Below are positions 38,022 to 47,386 of a DNA stretch of 64,000 nucleotides, piece after piece. The notes beneath the pieces were generated by a model that worked only from the letters and a program-made list of their open reading frames with translations, searched no databases and had not been told where the DNA came from. Within the stretch, counting starts at the first letter, position 1. Every line of letters starts with the position of its first letter. Both the position numbers and the translations under genes were made by a program. Source of the stretch: Velamenicoccus sp964471325 (GTDB lineage Bacteria; Omnitrophota; Gorgyraeia; Velamenicoccales; Velamenicoccaceae); the NCBI GenBank assembly GCA_964471325.1, contig CAYYFL010000011.1, positions 1-64,000 on the forward strand. Reading direction: 5' to 3'.

Positions 38022-38087
38022 GGTGGAGACATTCTATCAAAATGGTTCATTCAATCAAAGCATTTACAGGGTGCGCCATGAGGCACA

Positions 38088-38690
38088 ATGCCGCGCGACC
38101 CGATCGTCTGGAGCAATGAAAGACGCATGATAGCAGAGTTGATCCCCGCGAAATACAACCCCAGGCAGGCCTCCGAGAAAGAGGCGGCCGATCTGTCTCA
38201 ATCCCTTGAACGATTTTCCCTTGCCGACCCAATCATCATCAACCGCAACAACACCGTCATTGGAGGCCATTTTCGCCTGCGCATGCTGGAGCGCCAGGGC
38301 ATCCGGGAGGTGGACGTCCGGGTGCCGAACCGTCTCCTGGATGAAGAGGAAGAGCGCGAGTTGAATCTGCGCCTCAATAAAAACCTCGGATCTTGGGACT
38401 GGGACCTTTTGGCGTCTTTTTCGGAAGAGGAATTGATCGGCGCCGGCTTCACCCAGGATGAGCTCCTGGTGAATTTCGGGCTTTCGGACGCCGACAAGAT
38501 CGATGTGCCGCAAGATCGTCTCCAGGTGATCACCGCGGAGGCCCCGGAGGCGCCGCGCCTCGAGGCCAGGTGTTCGTTCTATTTCGACACCATCCAGGAT
38601 TTCGAAGAGGTCAAGGCCTTTTTCGGCACCGGCCGGGGCGGACGGCTGGATGTCCCACGCCTGCTCGAACTGATCCGGAGGGCCGCGTGA
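38088..38690 (+). CDS. ParB/Srx-fold phage protein
   Basis: 200 residues. The N-terminal ParB-type nuclease fold is clear: AELIPAKYNPRQASEKEAAD, PIIINRNNTVIGGHFRLRML and an E/R-rich helix (EEERELNLRLNKNLGSWDWD). In phages this domain is commonly placed just before a DNA methyltransferase, and here GTG of the C5 methyltransferase overlaps its stop (GTGA). It may direct or regulate that enzyme; it is not a plasmid-type partition protein. Confidence 0.8.
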   Translation: MPRDPIVWSNERRMIAELIPAKYNPRQASEKEAADLSQSLERFSLADPIIINRNNTVIGGHFRLRMLERQGIREVDVRVPNRLLDEEEERELNLRLNKNLGSWDWDLLASFSEEELIGAGFTQDELLVNFGLSDADKIDVPQDRLQVITAEAPEAPRLEARCSFYFDTIQDFEEVKAFFGTGRGGRLDVPRLLELIRRAA

Positions 38691-39586
38691 AATACTTCTC
38701 GCTCTTCACGGGGGTCGGTGGTCTTGACATGGGGCTCGCGGAAGCAGGCCACGAGTGCGTCGGATTCTCCGAGATCAAGGAATCATCGGTCGAGGCCTAT
38801 TCACGGCATTATCCGGCGCACAGGAATTTCGGTGACATCACCAAGATCGATTTTGAATCGCTCCCGGATTTCGACATCTTGACCGGCGGATTTCCCTGTC
38901 AAGCGTTCAGCCTTGCGGGCCTGCGCCAGGGATTCAGGGACCGCCGCGGCCAGATGATCTTCTACATCTACGACCTGATCAAGATTAAGCGCCCCGAGTT
39001 CGTTGTCCTGGAGAACGTCAAAGGCCTTCTGCAGCATGACGACGGCGCCACATACCGCAACGTCTTCCGGATGCTCATGCACGCGGGATATCACGTCCGT
39101 GTCCTTTTGTTGAACGCCCTCAATTACAGTTCGGCCCAAGCGCGCGAGCGCCTTTTCTTCTTATGCAAAAGAGACGGCGATTTTCCATTGGTCCGGCCTG
39201 TGATCATAGACGCCACAAAAACCTTCCGGGATGTGCGTGATCGCAATGAGGCCCATTTTCATTTTGTGAACATTACGGAACGCAACCGCGCCAAGATCGA
39301 ACAGGAAGGTTCTCATCCTTTCAGGCTTATTGGCGGATACGATCGCGTGCCTACGCTTTTGACATCGGCCTCAAGCTGTGCCCGGGAGCAGATGGTCACC
39401 CAGGAAGAGGATGGTCGTTTTCGGTATTTGACGGAGCTTGAAGCCGAGCGTCTTCAGGGATTCCCGGAAGGATGGACAGAGGGTCTTTCGCGGAACAACA
39501 GGTGGTTCGCAATGGGCAACGCGGTGAATTGCGATGTAAGTCGTTATCTTTTTAAGAGTTATCTACAAGAAGCATGGTGGAATTGA
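38687..39586 (+). CDS. C5-cytosine DNA methyltransferase
   Basis: 299 residues from GTG 38687. Motif I is FSLFTGVGGLDMGLAEAG, motif IV GGFPCQAFS with the catalytic Cys near residue 70, motif VI VLENVKG, motif VIII SSAQARERLF, a short target-recognition region, then LTELEAERLQGFPEGW and GNAVNCDV (motif X). It is a complete solitary enzyme, probably for protection from host restriction. Confidence 0.93.
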   Translation: MKYFSLFTGVGGLDMGLAEAGHECVGFSEIKESSVEAYSRHYPAHRNFGDITKIDFESLPDFDILTGGFPCQAFSLAGLRQGFRDRRGQMIFYIYDLIKIKRPEFVVLENVKGLLQHDDGATYRNVFRMLMHAGYHVRVLLLNALNYSSAQARERLFFLCKRDGDFPLVRPVIIDATKTFRDVRDRNEAHFHFVNITERNRAKIEQEGSHPFRLIGGYDRVPTLLTSASSCAREQMVTQEEDGRFRYLTELEAERLQGFPEGWTEGLSRNNRWFAMGNAVNCDVSRYLFKSYLQEAWWN

Positions 39587-39628
39587 ACAGAAAAAAATAG
39601 AATTTTTAGAATTCCATCGAGAGGAAAA

Positions 39629-40030
39629 ATGTACAAGAAGAGCCGGGTATTAAAAGAATTGCGGCGTGCGTTATTAGAAGGGGCTCAACTTAAAATTGCC
39701 TGTGTGCGTGCTGGCTTGAAAAATGAAGGGACGCTTTTTGTTTGGCGTAAGCGCAAGATGATCGATGGTTATGTTTCAGAATGTATGCGCCGCGGTAATG
39801 AGAAGCGTACGGATGCTGTTGAAGATGGACTTTTTAAGTCATTGATCGAGAGCAGAGCGAGTGCTGCTGCATATGAGTTTTATCTCACCAATCGCAGGCC
39901 TGAAAAATGGAAGAAGCGCAGTGAGATCATAAACAACAACACCAACATCGTGAAGGTCACGGTGAACCCGGTCAAGGATTTGCGGGATGAGGAGCTCGAT
40001 GGAATTATCAGCAACGCTCTCAAGAGGTGA
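39629..40030 (+). CDS. terminase small subunit-like protein
   Basis: 133 residues with an N-terminal helix-turn-helix (LLEGAQLKIACVRAGLKNEG...LFVWRKRK) and the stretch AAYEFYLTNRRPEKWKKRSE, which is typical of small terminase subunits. It overlaps the large subunit start. It should bind the packaging site and bring the large subunit to DNA. Confidence 0.75.
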   Translation: MYKKSRVLKELRRALLEGAQLKIACVRAGLKNEGTLFVWRKRKMIDGYVSECMRRGNEKRTDAVEDGLFKSLIESRASAAAYEFYLTNRRPEKWKKRSEIINNNTNIVKVTVNPVKDLRDEELDGIISNALKR

Positions 40031-41474
40031 AAAGGAGCAGGTGGTCATGGCCCTGGCCGAGAAGGCGCGCAGGCGTTTCCGGTCGTACTGCGAGTTCATG
40101 GACCCGCAGTTCGAGTGTCCACCTCACATAGAATTGCTCTGCAATGCCTTGGAGGAAGTCGAGCGTGGTGAGGTAGACAGGCTCCTGATCACCATGCCAC
40201 CCAGGCACGGCAAGTCCGACACATCATCAAGGAAGTTCCCAGCATGGTTCCTCGGAAGAAACCCAGATTTAAGCGTCATCATGTCGTCTTACGGGTACAC
40301 CCTGACGAAAGGGTTCTCCCGTGATGTCAGAGACGCCATCGAGAGCCGATGGTACCGTCTTGTGTTCGACATAACGACTCGTGACGACGCACGCATGGTC
40401 AATGATTTCGATATAGACGGACATCGCGGAGGTCTGCTCGCCCAGGGCGTTGGCGGCGCCGTAACAGGCCACGGAGCAAATCTTTTTCTCATAGACGATC
40501 CCATCAAGAACCAGAAGGAGGCCGACTCCATCACGTACAGGGACATGATTTGGAATTGGTATAGGTCTGTTGCGCTCACCAGGCTTGAGCCAGGGGCAAG
40601 GATCGTGCTGATCCTGACACGCTGGCACAGGGACGACCTGGCGGGCAGGATCCTGGCCGAGGAGAAGGGGTGGAAAGTCATCAATTTGCCGGCTCTGGCC
40701 GTTGAACCCAGGGAGGGCGTTCCTCCGGATCCGTTGGGACGCAAGCCAGGAGAGGCCTTGTGGCCGAAGAGGTACAGCGCGGAGGAGCTTAGGAAGAAGG
40801 CTCCGGGAGGATCAAAGTCTGTCGGATCTCGTGTGTGGGAGGCCCTGTTCCAGGGAAACCCGCAGGACGCGGAGTCGCAAAAATTTAAGAGGGCGTGGTT
40901 CCAATGGTACGACAACCTCCCTGTGGACCAAGTGCGCAGAGGTGGCGGTATTGACACGGCCACGTCTAAGGCGGACGCCGCGTGCGACTCATCCCTCGTG
41001 GACGTTGTGCTCTGTGAGGACAAGCATCTCTATGTGGACGACGTGTTCCTGGAGAAGGTCACTGTTTCAGGCTTCGGCCACTACGTCGTGAACCAGCACC
41101 TGGCGAAGAAGTACAGAAAGATCCACCTGGAGTCGAACAATGCGGGCGAGGCGTTTTACCAGCGCATCGTTGAGATCTCTCAGGAGGAATCAGTAAAGCG
41201 CGGTGAGATCGTGGCGGTGCCGGTCGAGGCGATCGCGACGTCGACCGACAAGATGGTCCGCGCGATGGAATTCCAGCACCTGGTCGAGAACGGTACGCTG
41301 CGCTTCAGGCGCGGAAGCTCAAAGATAGCAGCCCTGGTCGAGCACCTGATCAACTTTGACGGAGTGGGCGGAGACATACAGGACGACGTGGACGCCCTGG
41401 GGTTCGCCATCAAGGCGGCTCTCAAGGAGTCCGAAGGCGGGGCGGTCGACCTTGGGGATGTGATGCCAGAATGA
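39999..41474 (+). CDS. terminase large subunit
   Basis: 491 residues. ATPase: Walker A MPPRHGKSDTSS near 65, Walker B LFLIDDPIKNQKEAD near 161, coupling motif LILTRWHRDD. The C-terminal nuclease has the acidic sites GGIDTATSKADAACDSSLVD and later DDVDALGFAI. ATG 39999 has GAGGAG close by; ATG 39987 is an alternative. It pumps DNA into the prohead and cuts it. Codons here are strongly G/C-ending compared with the tail genes. Confidence 0.92.
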   Translation: MELSATLSRGEKEQVVMALAEKARRRFRSYCEFMDPQFECPPHIELLCNALEEVERGEVDRLLITMPPRHGKSDTSSRKFPAWFLGRNPDLSVIMSSYGYTLTKGFSRDVRDAIESRWYRLVFDITTRDDARMVNDFDIDGHRGGLLAQGVGGAVTGHGANLFLIDDPIKNQKEADSITYRDMIWNWYRSVALTRLEPGARIVLILTRWHRDDLAGRILAEEKGWKVINLPALAVEPREGVPPDPLGRKPGEALWPKRYSAEELRKKAPGGSKSVGSRVWEALFQGNPQDAESQKFKRAWFQWYDNLPVDQVRRGGGIDTATSKADAACDSSLVDVVLCEDKHLYVDDVFLEKVTVSGFGHYVVNQHLAKKYRKIHLESNNAGEAFYQRIVEISQEESVKRGEIVAVPVEAIATSTDKMVRAMEFQHLVENGTLRFRRGSSKIAALVEHLINFDGVGGDIQDDVDALGFAIKAALKESEGGAVDLGDVMPE

Positions 41475-41608
41475 TCGCAGGAATAGTTGGATACATAAAG
41501 ATGGTCAGTGACATTCCTATTTTTGAAATCGGGATATTACTACCGATTGGATTTTTAAGGATTTATCCGACGTTTACTTTCTGCAATGTGGAATTCATAT
41601 TGAATTGA
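41471..41608 (+). CDS. 45-residue membrane protein
   Basis: Starts inside the terminase stop (ATGA). Hydrophobic almost throughout (IPIFEIGILLPIGFLRIYPT). Such a tiny gene between terminase and portal is unusual; it could be an entry-exclusion or lysis-type peptide, but there is no evidence beyond hydrophobicity and overlap. Confidence 0.5.
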   Translation: MIAGIVGYIKMVSDIPIFEIGILLPIGFLRIYPTFTFCNVEFILN

Positions 41609-41617
41609 GGAGACGAC

Positions 41618-42946
41618 ATGAGATTGCCGAACTTGTTCCAATCGAGGACGCAGATCAAGGAGATGCGCGCCCAGGTCGCCGAGCTTGAGCACAGCGTCAA
41701 CATACTCCTCGGCGAGGTGATTGAGCGCAGGACCGACGGGAATCCGTACACGGAGCCGAGCGCGGCGATTGCGGAGGTCGCCAAGAAGTACGAGGGCACG
41801 GCCGTCTGGGGCATCATGCAGGTGCGCAATATCATCGACGTGCGCGCGGCGTTCACGATCGGGCAGGGCATCAAACTCGTGGACACCGAGGGTACGGCCG
41901 GCAAGAAGTCGCGCGAGATGGAGTTCATCGAGGAGTTCATCAAGCAGAACGACCTGGACGAGGAGGGTCCGATCGACCTGGCTAAGGAGGCCGAGATCGA
42001 GGGCCGCACCCTGGTCAGGGTCTTCATGCCGCAGGGCGCCAAGATTCCGGAGTATCGCTTCATCTCGTACTCGGATACGAAGTACAAGGTCGAGACTGAC
42101 CCGGAGGACTACAAGAAGTACGTCAAGGTCAAGTACAGGACAAGCGGAGAGAACGGCAAGGACGTTGAGATCGAGGCGAAGGACTTCGTGTACAAGAAGT
42201 TCGCCGGCCGCATCAGCAAGGTCAACGACATCATGCCGAAGATCGCGATGGTCCTCGTGCAGTGCGAGAACCTCGACAAGGCCCTGTCGGACTGGCGCAA
42301 GATGAACAAGCTCTTCGCGTCTCCGACCCCGTACTGGGAGTGCGACGACATGGAGGCCGCCAAGAAGATGCAGGCGGCGATCAAGGAGATCAACTGGAAG
42401 ATCGGCAAGGCGCTCGCTGGCGTGGGGAAGTTCTCGATGGTCGGCATGACTGATTCGGGCAAAGACTCGCTCGAGAAGGAAATCATCACGAACGCGAAGA
42501 TGATATCTGGCGACACGGGCATACCGATCCACTTCCTCGGGTTCCCGGATCTCATGAGCAACAGGTCCACGTCGACCGACCTCTTCGAGATGATCATGGC
42601 CTCAACCGCTAAGGAACGGCTTGTGTGGGCTGGATTCTATGAGGAGTTGTTCGATAAGGCCCTGGCCCTGGCCAATGCAAATTACAGACCTGGTGTTGTC
42701 AAGGTTGAAATCCTTCAGGTGTCGGACGCCAAGATCCAGGAGTTGACGAACGTGTGGCTGCCGCTCTACACGGCGAACGTGATCGACCTCGACTACATGT
42801 TGAGTAAGATCCCGGACGCGGACCCGGAGAAGATGAAGAAGAGCCTGGACGCTAACGCCGAGAAAATGCTGAGGCAGATCAAAGATAGCGAGGCGCAGCC
42901 AGAGCAGGAGGAGACGGCCGGAGCGGGCCAGGGAGGTACACAGTGA
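41618..42946 (+). CDS. portal protein
   Basis: 442 residues. After a coiled N-terminus it has the portal-type core (VAKKYEGTAVWGIMQVRNIIDVRAAFTIGQG, then EEGPIDLAKEAEIEGRTLVRVF) and the long-helix region NRSTSTDLFEMIMASTAKERLVWAG. The order terminase-portal-scaffold-capsid fits. It forms the DNA-entry ring. Lys and Glu codons are almost all AAG and GAG. Confidence 0.82.
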   Translation: MRLPNLFQSRTQIKEMRAQVAELEHSVNILLGEVIERRTDGNPYTEPSAAIAEVAKKYEGTAVWGIMQVRNIIDVRAAFTIGQGIKLVDTEGTAGKKSREMEFIEEFIKQNDLDEEGPIDLAKEAEIEGRTLVRVFMPQGAKIPEYRFISYSDTKYKVETDPEDYKKYVKVKYRTSGENGKDVEIEAKDFVYKKFAGRISKVNDIMPKIAMVLVQCENLDKALSDWRKMNKLFASPTPYWECDDMEAAKKMQAAIKEINWKIGKALAGVGKFSMVGMTDSGKDSLEKEIITNAKMISGDTGIPIHFLGFPDLMSNRSTSTDLFEMIMASTAKERLVWAGFYEELFDKALALANANYRPGVVKVEILQVSDAKIQELTNVWLPLYTANVIDLDYMLSKIPDADPEKMKKSLDANAEKMLRQIKDSEAQPEQEETAGAGQGGTQ

Positions 42947-44118
42947 AGCAGTACATCCAAGCGAAGATATTGCACATGGCGCAGGAGGAGATTCTGACCA
43001 TCATCCCGAAGGACACAATCGCGAGGATCAAGCAGTCGGACCCAAACCCGGAGTTTCGTGTGTACTGCATCGGACATGAGGGCGAGGCGAACCCGCAGAT
43101 CCTGTCGTACGGCCAGAAGATCGCCATGGCGCTCAAGTATGTCAAGGACATGGTCGTCAAGATAGCCGACAAGCTGCAGTTCGGAACGCCCATCTTCCAC
43201 CAGCACGCCGGGGCCAACACATCGGACGGCCGGGAGCAGATCGGCGAGGTTGTCGGCAAGGCCGTTAGGACCATTCAGAATAGGATCTCGGCGCTTGCGG
43301 CCGTCTATCTGTATCCGCAGTACCGGAAGATGCCGCTGGACATCGCGTCGATCGAGTCGATCAACGTGTTCGTCCCGAAGAGCAACTCGGCTGCTGAAGT
43401 CATAGATGTTCGAGAGGTTACCGGCATCGCGCTCGCGAGCAGCGCGACCGAGAGACCCGCCTTTGCAGGCGCAACCCTGCTTGGAGCGATCCAGGCACTA
43501 CGAGGAGCGGAGACAATGACCAAGGAAGAAATCAGAGAAGCAGTGCGAGAGATGAAGTTGAAGCCTATGGACCTGTTCGAGAAGTCCGACATCGTCGCGA
43601 CGGACGTGTATCAGGACCTTGAAACAAAAAGGAAGAACGAGGAGGGGTTCGCGAGGCGTAAGGAGAAGGAGCTGCAGGACGAGCACGAGAAGGTCATCGA
43701 CCTGAACAAGAAGCTCGACGACGCGAACGGCAAGGTGAAGAACCTCACGCAGAAGGTCAACACGACGACCGCAAAGACCCACATCGAGACGTCCCTGGCC
43801 GGGCGAAAGCTCGACCCGAAGGAGAGGGAGTTCATCCTCAAGAACGCCCAGAAGTTCGCGTCCGACAAGGAGGGCGACGAGTTCAAGCAAGACGTCGAGC
43901 GATTCGTGGACGGCCAGGTTAAGGAGTTCGAGGGCATCGCGAAGGACATGGGCTATGAGATAAAGCGCCCGGATGCCGCTCCGGTCAATGAGACACCCGA
44001 GCAGAAGGCCGCGCGCGAGGCGGCAGGCGGCGCTACGGGGACGCCCGCGACCGACGGGGCGAACAAGGGAACGGGAGACATGTCCGACCCAACGAAGAAC
44101 GACTTTATACCGTCCTAA
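42943..44118 (+). CDS. capsid protease/scaffold-like protein
   Basis: 391 residues, overlapping the portal stop by ATGA. The N-terminal 190 residues are globular (GTPIFHQHAGANTSDGREQI, IESINVFVPKS, then GIALASSATERPAFAGATLL), as in phage head-maturation proteases with an attached scaffold. The C-terminal half is a long charged coiled coil (RRKEKELQDEHEKVIDLNKK) and a disordered tail. Protease activity is not proven; a His and Ser are present in HQHAGANTSDG. Confidence 0.65.
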   Translation: MKQYIQAKILHMAQEEILTIIPKDTIARIKQSDPNPEFRVYCIGHEGEANPQILSYGQKIAMALKYVKDMVVKIADKLQFGTPIFHQHAGANTSDGREQIGEVVGKAVRTIQNRISALAAVYLYPQYRKMPLDIASIESINVFVPKSNSAAEVIDVREVTGIALASSATERPAFAGATLLGAIQALRGAETMTKEEIREAVREMKLKPMDLFEKSDIVATDVYQDLETKRKNEEGFARRKEKELQDEHEKVIDLNKKLDDANGKVKNLTQKVNTTTAKTHIETSLAGRKLDPKEREFILKNAQKFASDKEGDEFKQDVERFVDGQVKEFEGIAKDMGYEIKRPDAAPVNETPEQKAAREAAGGATGTPATDGANKGTGDMSDPTKNDFIPS

Positions 44119-44211
44119 GATTGGACGAGAGATCCCGCTCCATGAGTGGCCTAAGGGAAGCGGAGGAGACGCGACAGGCCTTGACAGCATAATCATCAAC
44201 AGGAGGTTCAA

Positions 44212-44580
44212 ATGGCAGAGACAGGGTTGAGGTTAAGATGCCCCATGTCGCAGTGCAAGACCATCAAGTTCACCGCGCCAACAGGCGGCAAGGTGGCTGG
44301 TCAGCTCTACGCCGTGGGCAGCCTCGTTGGCGTCGTGGTTGAAGACGTCGACGCGGGCGAAGAGGGCGTGCTGATCTACTCGGCGCCCAAGGTCATCGTT
44401 GACGCGCGGCAGGGCACGTCGTACGTGTTCACCGCTGGCGACAAAGTGTACTACAGGTCCGCCGGGCCTGACGTTACTCCGGCCAGCACGGGCAACACGC
44501 TGATCGGGCGCGCGCTTGAGGACACGGCAGCGGCCGACGAAGAGGTCCTGATCGACCTGCACGGAGACATCGAGGCGTAA
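44212..44580 (+). CDS. capsid decoration protein (DUF2190-like)
   Basis: 122 residues, all-beta pattern with short repeats of V and G (GQLYAVGSLVGVVVEDVDAG, GTSYVFTAGDKVYYRSAG, NTLIGRALEDTAAADEEVLI). This is the usual look of DUF2190 head-stabilising proteins, which are placed just before the major capsid gene. CAGGAGG precedes it. Confidence 0.75.
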   Translation: MAETGLRLRCPMSQCKTIKFTAPTGGKVAGQLYAVGSLVGVVVEDVDAGEEGVLIYSAPKVIVDARQGTSYVFTAGDKVYYRSAGPDVTPASTGNTLIGRALEDTAAADEEVLIDLHGDIEA

Positions 44581-44698
44581 GGAGATGTTTGAAGACCTGG
44601 TGACGTTAGCCAGAGAATAGTGCCGGGCAACCCGGCCGCCCGATGGGGCCGGAGACAGCAACACATAAAAAGGCCAAGAGTCAACAGGAGGTTCATCA

Positions 44699-45754
44699 AT
44701 GAAAGGCAAGATCATAAAAGACTGGAGCAAGGTGGGCTTCGTTCAGTCACCACTGAACGGACAGCTCGTCATCGCTCCGGCGGACAGGCCGAAGGTCATC
44801 GGCGCGCTGCAGCACTTCATGCGGCTCCCCGACGGCCTCGGCGGGTTCTCCGGGCGCGACAAGAGCCCCATCGCCAAGGCGATCCAGGCGTTCACAACAA
44901 AGGGGGACTTCCCGGCCGAGATCCTGCAGATCCTGGAGAAGTTCCACGCGGTGCCAAGCTACGACCTCGGCTACGAGGAGGTCTTCGACGTCCGCGACTT
45001 CACAGGTACCACAGCGAGCGGCTTCAAGATCCTCAACGTTTCGAGCGGCTTGACGTTCGGTAAAGTCAAGACGGGCGAGAAAGCCAAGGTGTACAAGTTT
45101 GGCGGCACCGTTGCCGAGGTGACGTTCGACAAGTACGGCGGCGGCCTCGACTGGGACCGCACGCTGATCGACGACCGGCAGTACTGGACTCTCGAGGACA
45201 ACGCGATCGAGTTCAGGAACAAGGCGTACTCCGACAGGGCCGCGATCTTCTACGCCCTGATCGAAGCGGCCGGAGCTGCGTCGGGCAACAAGCAGAGCTG
45301 GGCTGCCGTAACCCCGGCGAGCGTCGCGACATCGAACGAGAACTACAACGCGATCCGCGACGTCAACACGATAGTGGCAGCGATCAACGCCATCCTGGAC
45401 GATCTCAAGGACGACGGCGTGGGCGCCACGGTCCAGAGCCAGTTCACGATCGTCGCGCCGGTGGCGCTGATGGGCCGCATGCAGAGGGCCCTGACGCTGC
45501 TCAACCAGCCCGTCGTGGGCGCGCTCAAGCAGCAGCCGTTCAACGTCAACGTTGTCTACACGCTGATGTTGTCGAGCAACTCGTACTATTACGTCTGCTT
45601 CCCGAAGGCGAAGTGCAAGGCCGGGTACCGCATGGACCTGACCATCTTCGACCAGTTCGACCTGTTGTCCTATTCGGACACGATGGTCGGCTGGATGCGT
45701 TACGGCGGAGCCGTAGGCGACACGGATCAGATCGCGCAGTGCGCGATTGCATAG
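44699..45754 (+). CDS. major capsid protein
   Basis: 351 residues. Segments such as SYDLGYEEVFDVRDFTGTTA, GLDWDRTLIDDRQYWTLEDN and YSDRAAIFYALIEAA resemble the Mu-type/HK97-fold major head proteins, and the position after a DUF2190-like gene agrees. CAGGAGG lies before the ATG. The 117-bp gap before it is GC-rich without a gene. It forms the capsid shell. Confidence 0.8.
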   Translation: MKGKIIKDWSKVGFVQSPLNGQLVIAPADRPKVIGALQHFMRLPDGLGGFSGRDKSPIAKAIQAFTTKGDFPAEILQILEKFHAVPSYDLGYEEVFDVRDFTGTTASGFKILNVSSGLTFGKVKTGEKAKVYKFGGTVAEVTFDKYGGGLDWDRTLIDDRQYWTLEDNAIEFRNKAYSDRAAIFYALIEAAGAASGNKQSWAAVTPASVATSNENYNAIRDVNTIVAAINAILDDLKDDGVGATVQSQFTIVAPVALMGRMQRALTLLNQPVVGALKQQPFNVNVVYTLMLSSNSYYYVCFPKAKCKAGYRMDLTIFDQFDLLSYSDTMVGWMRYGGAVGDTDQIAQCAIA

Positions 45755-45827
45755 CATCAACCCATGGAGACCGGGACGCCGGCCAAAAGGCCGGCGCCCC
45801 GGGTCCAGGGAAAGGAGAGGCGAGATC

Positions 45828-47276
45828 ATGGGTGGGTGCATAAAAACTTCGGAACTCGGTAGGAATAAGAAATACGTCACGCCCGAGGAGAGGAAGAAGA
45901 AGAGCGTCACCACCAAGGACCTCGAGCTTGAGGCGCACGTCAGGTCGATGTACAAGCCGCCTGAGACGAGGTACCTCCACGAGATCATGCCGTCCGGGAT
46001 ATGGAAGGGGCGGCGTTGCTTTATCATCGGGGGTGGTCCGTCCCTGCGCGGATTTGACTTCTCGCAACTCAAGGGGGAGCTCGTCATCACGGTGAACAGG
46101 GGGCTCGAGTCCTTCCCGGATTCGATATTGAACCTGTGTCAGGATGCTCGCCTCTGGGGATGGTGGGAGTGCGGAGACCTGGGCGCGGAGGCGAAGAAAA
46201 AATTTGATGAGTACCCGGGCCAGAAGGTGTGGCTTGACGTCCAGAGGTTCCCCTATCCCGAGGATATCCGCATTATAAGGACCTGCCATAGGTCCGACTT
46301 CAATTTCAAAAGTTACGCCAACGGCATACCACCCTGGGGGAACTCGGGACTCAACGCCTTGTGCCTTGCGTCTTGTCTCGGGGCCGACCCGATATACCTT
46401 CTCGGCTTCGACTGTAAGGGCGAGAATGGCAGGACGGCAAACCACCACTCGGGATACCCGGATTCACACCAGGAGGGTGTGTACAAGAGCTTCATCAGGG
46501 ACTTCAACGAGGCCGCGCCCGACCTGCGGAAAGTCGCGCGCGTCGTGAATCTCAACCCGGCCAGCTCGATCCGTTGCTTCGATTTTGGAAGGATTGAGGA
46601 TGTCAAGAGGATCTCGAGGCCGATATATGTGTCGTACTACACGAAGGGGACCGGCTACCAGGTGGAGATCGAGCGGCTGCATACGTCGCTGCACCGGTGG
46701 GGATTGGAGCATGAGTTCGTCGGTATAGACGACCTCGGGTCGTGGCGCGCGAATATCCATGCGCGCATAAGCGTCCTACGCGAGCTCCTCGATCGGTTGA
46801 AGAGGGACATCGTCTACATCGATGCCGATGGCGCCGTGATCCACTATCCGGATCTGCTTGACACGGTTGATGCGGATTTCGCGGCCGTCTGGTTGGACCG
46901 GGAGAAATATTTTCCGGATATCTGGAAGAAATCATTTTACAACGAATCCCCGGGCGGCAAGTGGGAGATTCTCGGCGGGACGATGTTCTTCAGGAACAAC
47001 GACAAGGCACGCGCCATGCTTGATGCCTGGGAGAAACTCGACGCCCCGATGGCGACGCACCTTTCGCAGGTCCACCTCTTCAACGCCATCAAGGCCGTCC
47101 CGGAGATTAGGACCGCAAAGCTTCCGGACGGGTACTGTCAGATTTTCGACATCATGGCCATGGCGGGCGAGCCGATCATCGAGCACTATCAGGCCAGCAG
47201 AAGATCATTGTGCAGAGTCAAAATAGATGGCGGAAAATTTGGACTTGATGAAATCAAGAAGGAGAAGGACGCATGA
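45828..47276 (+). CDS. two-domain MptE-like / glycosyltransferase protein
   Basis: 482 residues from ATG 45828 (AAAGGAGAGG upstream). The first half (about 60-270) is a Rossmann domain of the DUF115/MptE-like type (CFIIGGGPSLRGFDFSQLKG; ELVITVNRGLESFPD; NSGLNALCLASCLGADPIYL), a group linked to flagellin glycosylation. The second half (about 280-470) looks like a nucleotide-sugar glycosyltransferase with VYIDADGAVIHYPDLLD and the acidic ILGGTMFFRNND region. Sitting between major capsid and fibre genes, it may glycosylate virion proteins. Confidence 0.7.
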   Translation: MGGCIKTSELGRNKKYVTPEERKKKSVTTKDLELEAHVRSMYKPPETRYLHEIMPSGIWKGRRCFIIGGGPSLRGFDFSQLKGELVITVNRGLESFPDSILNLCQDARLWGWWECGDLGAEAKKKFDEYPGQKVWLDVQRFPYPEDIRIIRTCHRSDFNFKSYANGIPPWGNSGLNALCLASCLGADPIYLLGFDCKGENGRTANHHSGYPDSHQEGVYKSFIRDFNEAAPDLRKVARVVNLNPASSIRCFDFGRIEDVKRISRPIYVSYYTKGTGYQVEIERLHTSLHRWGLEHEFVGIDDLGSWRANIHARISVLRELLDRLKRDIVYIDADGAVIHYPDLLDTVDADFAAVWLDREKYFPDIWKKSFYNESPGGKWEILGGTMFFRNNDKARAMLDAWEKLDAPMATHLSQVHLFNAIKAVPEIRTAKLPDGYCQIFDIMAMAGEPIIEHYQASRRSLCRVKIDGGKFGLDEIKKEKDA

Positions 47277-47386
47277 GGTTCGATTTCTTCAAGCTCTTCG
47301 TCTATGTCGCTGTCCTGGCCGGGTGTGTTTTGTTTTGGATAGCCGTCATCAAAGCGTTCTTAACGTTCGCGAGGGTTTTCCAATGA
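47273..47386 (+). CDS. 37-residue membrane peptide
   Basis: One hydrophobic helix (KLFVYVAVLAGCVLFWIAVI). It starts inside the glycosyltransferase stop and ends inside the next start (both ATGA), which argues for translation. Function unknown. Confidence 0.5.
   Translation: MRFDFFKLFVYVAVLAGCVLFWIAVIKAFLTFARVFQ

Larger units (their letters stand above)
37774..38087. other. non-coding gap with a terminator and a tRNA-like element
   Basis: About 314 bp without a convincing gene. It contains a Shine-Dalgarno-like AAAGGAGG near 37782 not followed by a long frame, a terminator (37868-37905) and the tRNA-like element on the minus strand (37949-38021). It separates the early region from the ParB/methyltransferase/packaging region. 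Confidence 0.6.

Noticed and set aside
38088..38690. A partition (parABS) system
   Set aside because: Only a ParB-type fold is present, there is no ParA, and the overlap with a methyltransferase points to the phage ParB-methylase pair.
44747..46090. A 447-codon open frame antisense to the capsid gene
   Set aside because: It mirrors the strong G/C-ending codon bias of the capsid and following gene; no start signal or family pattern.
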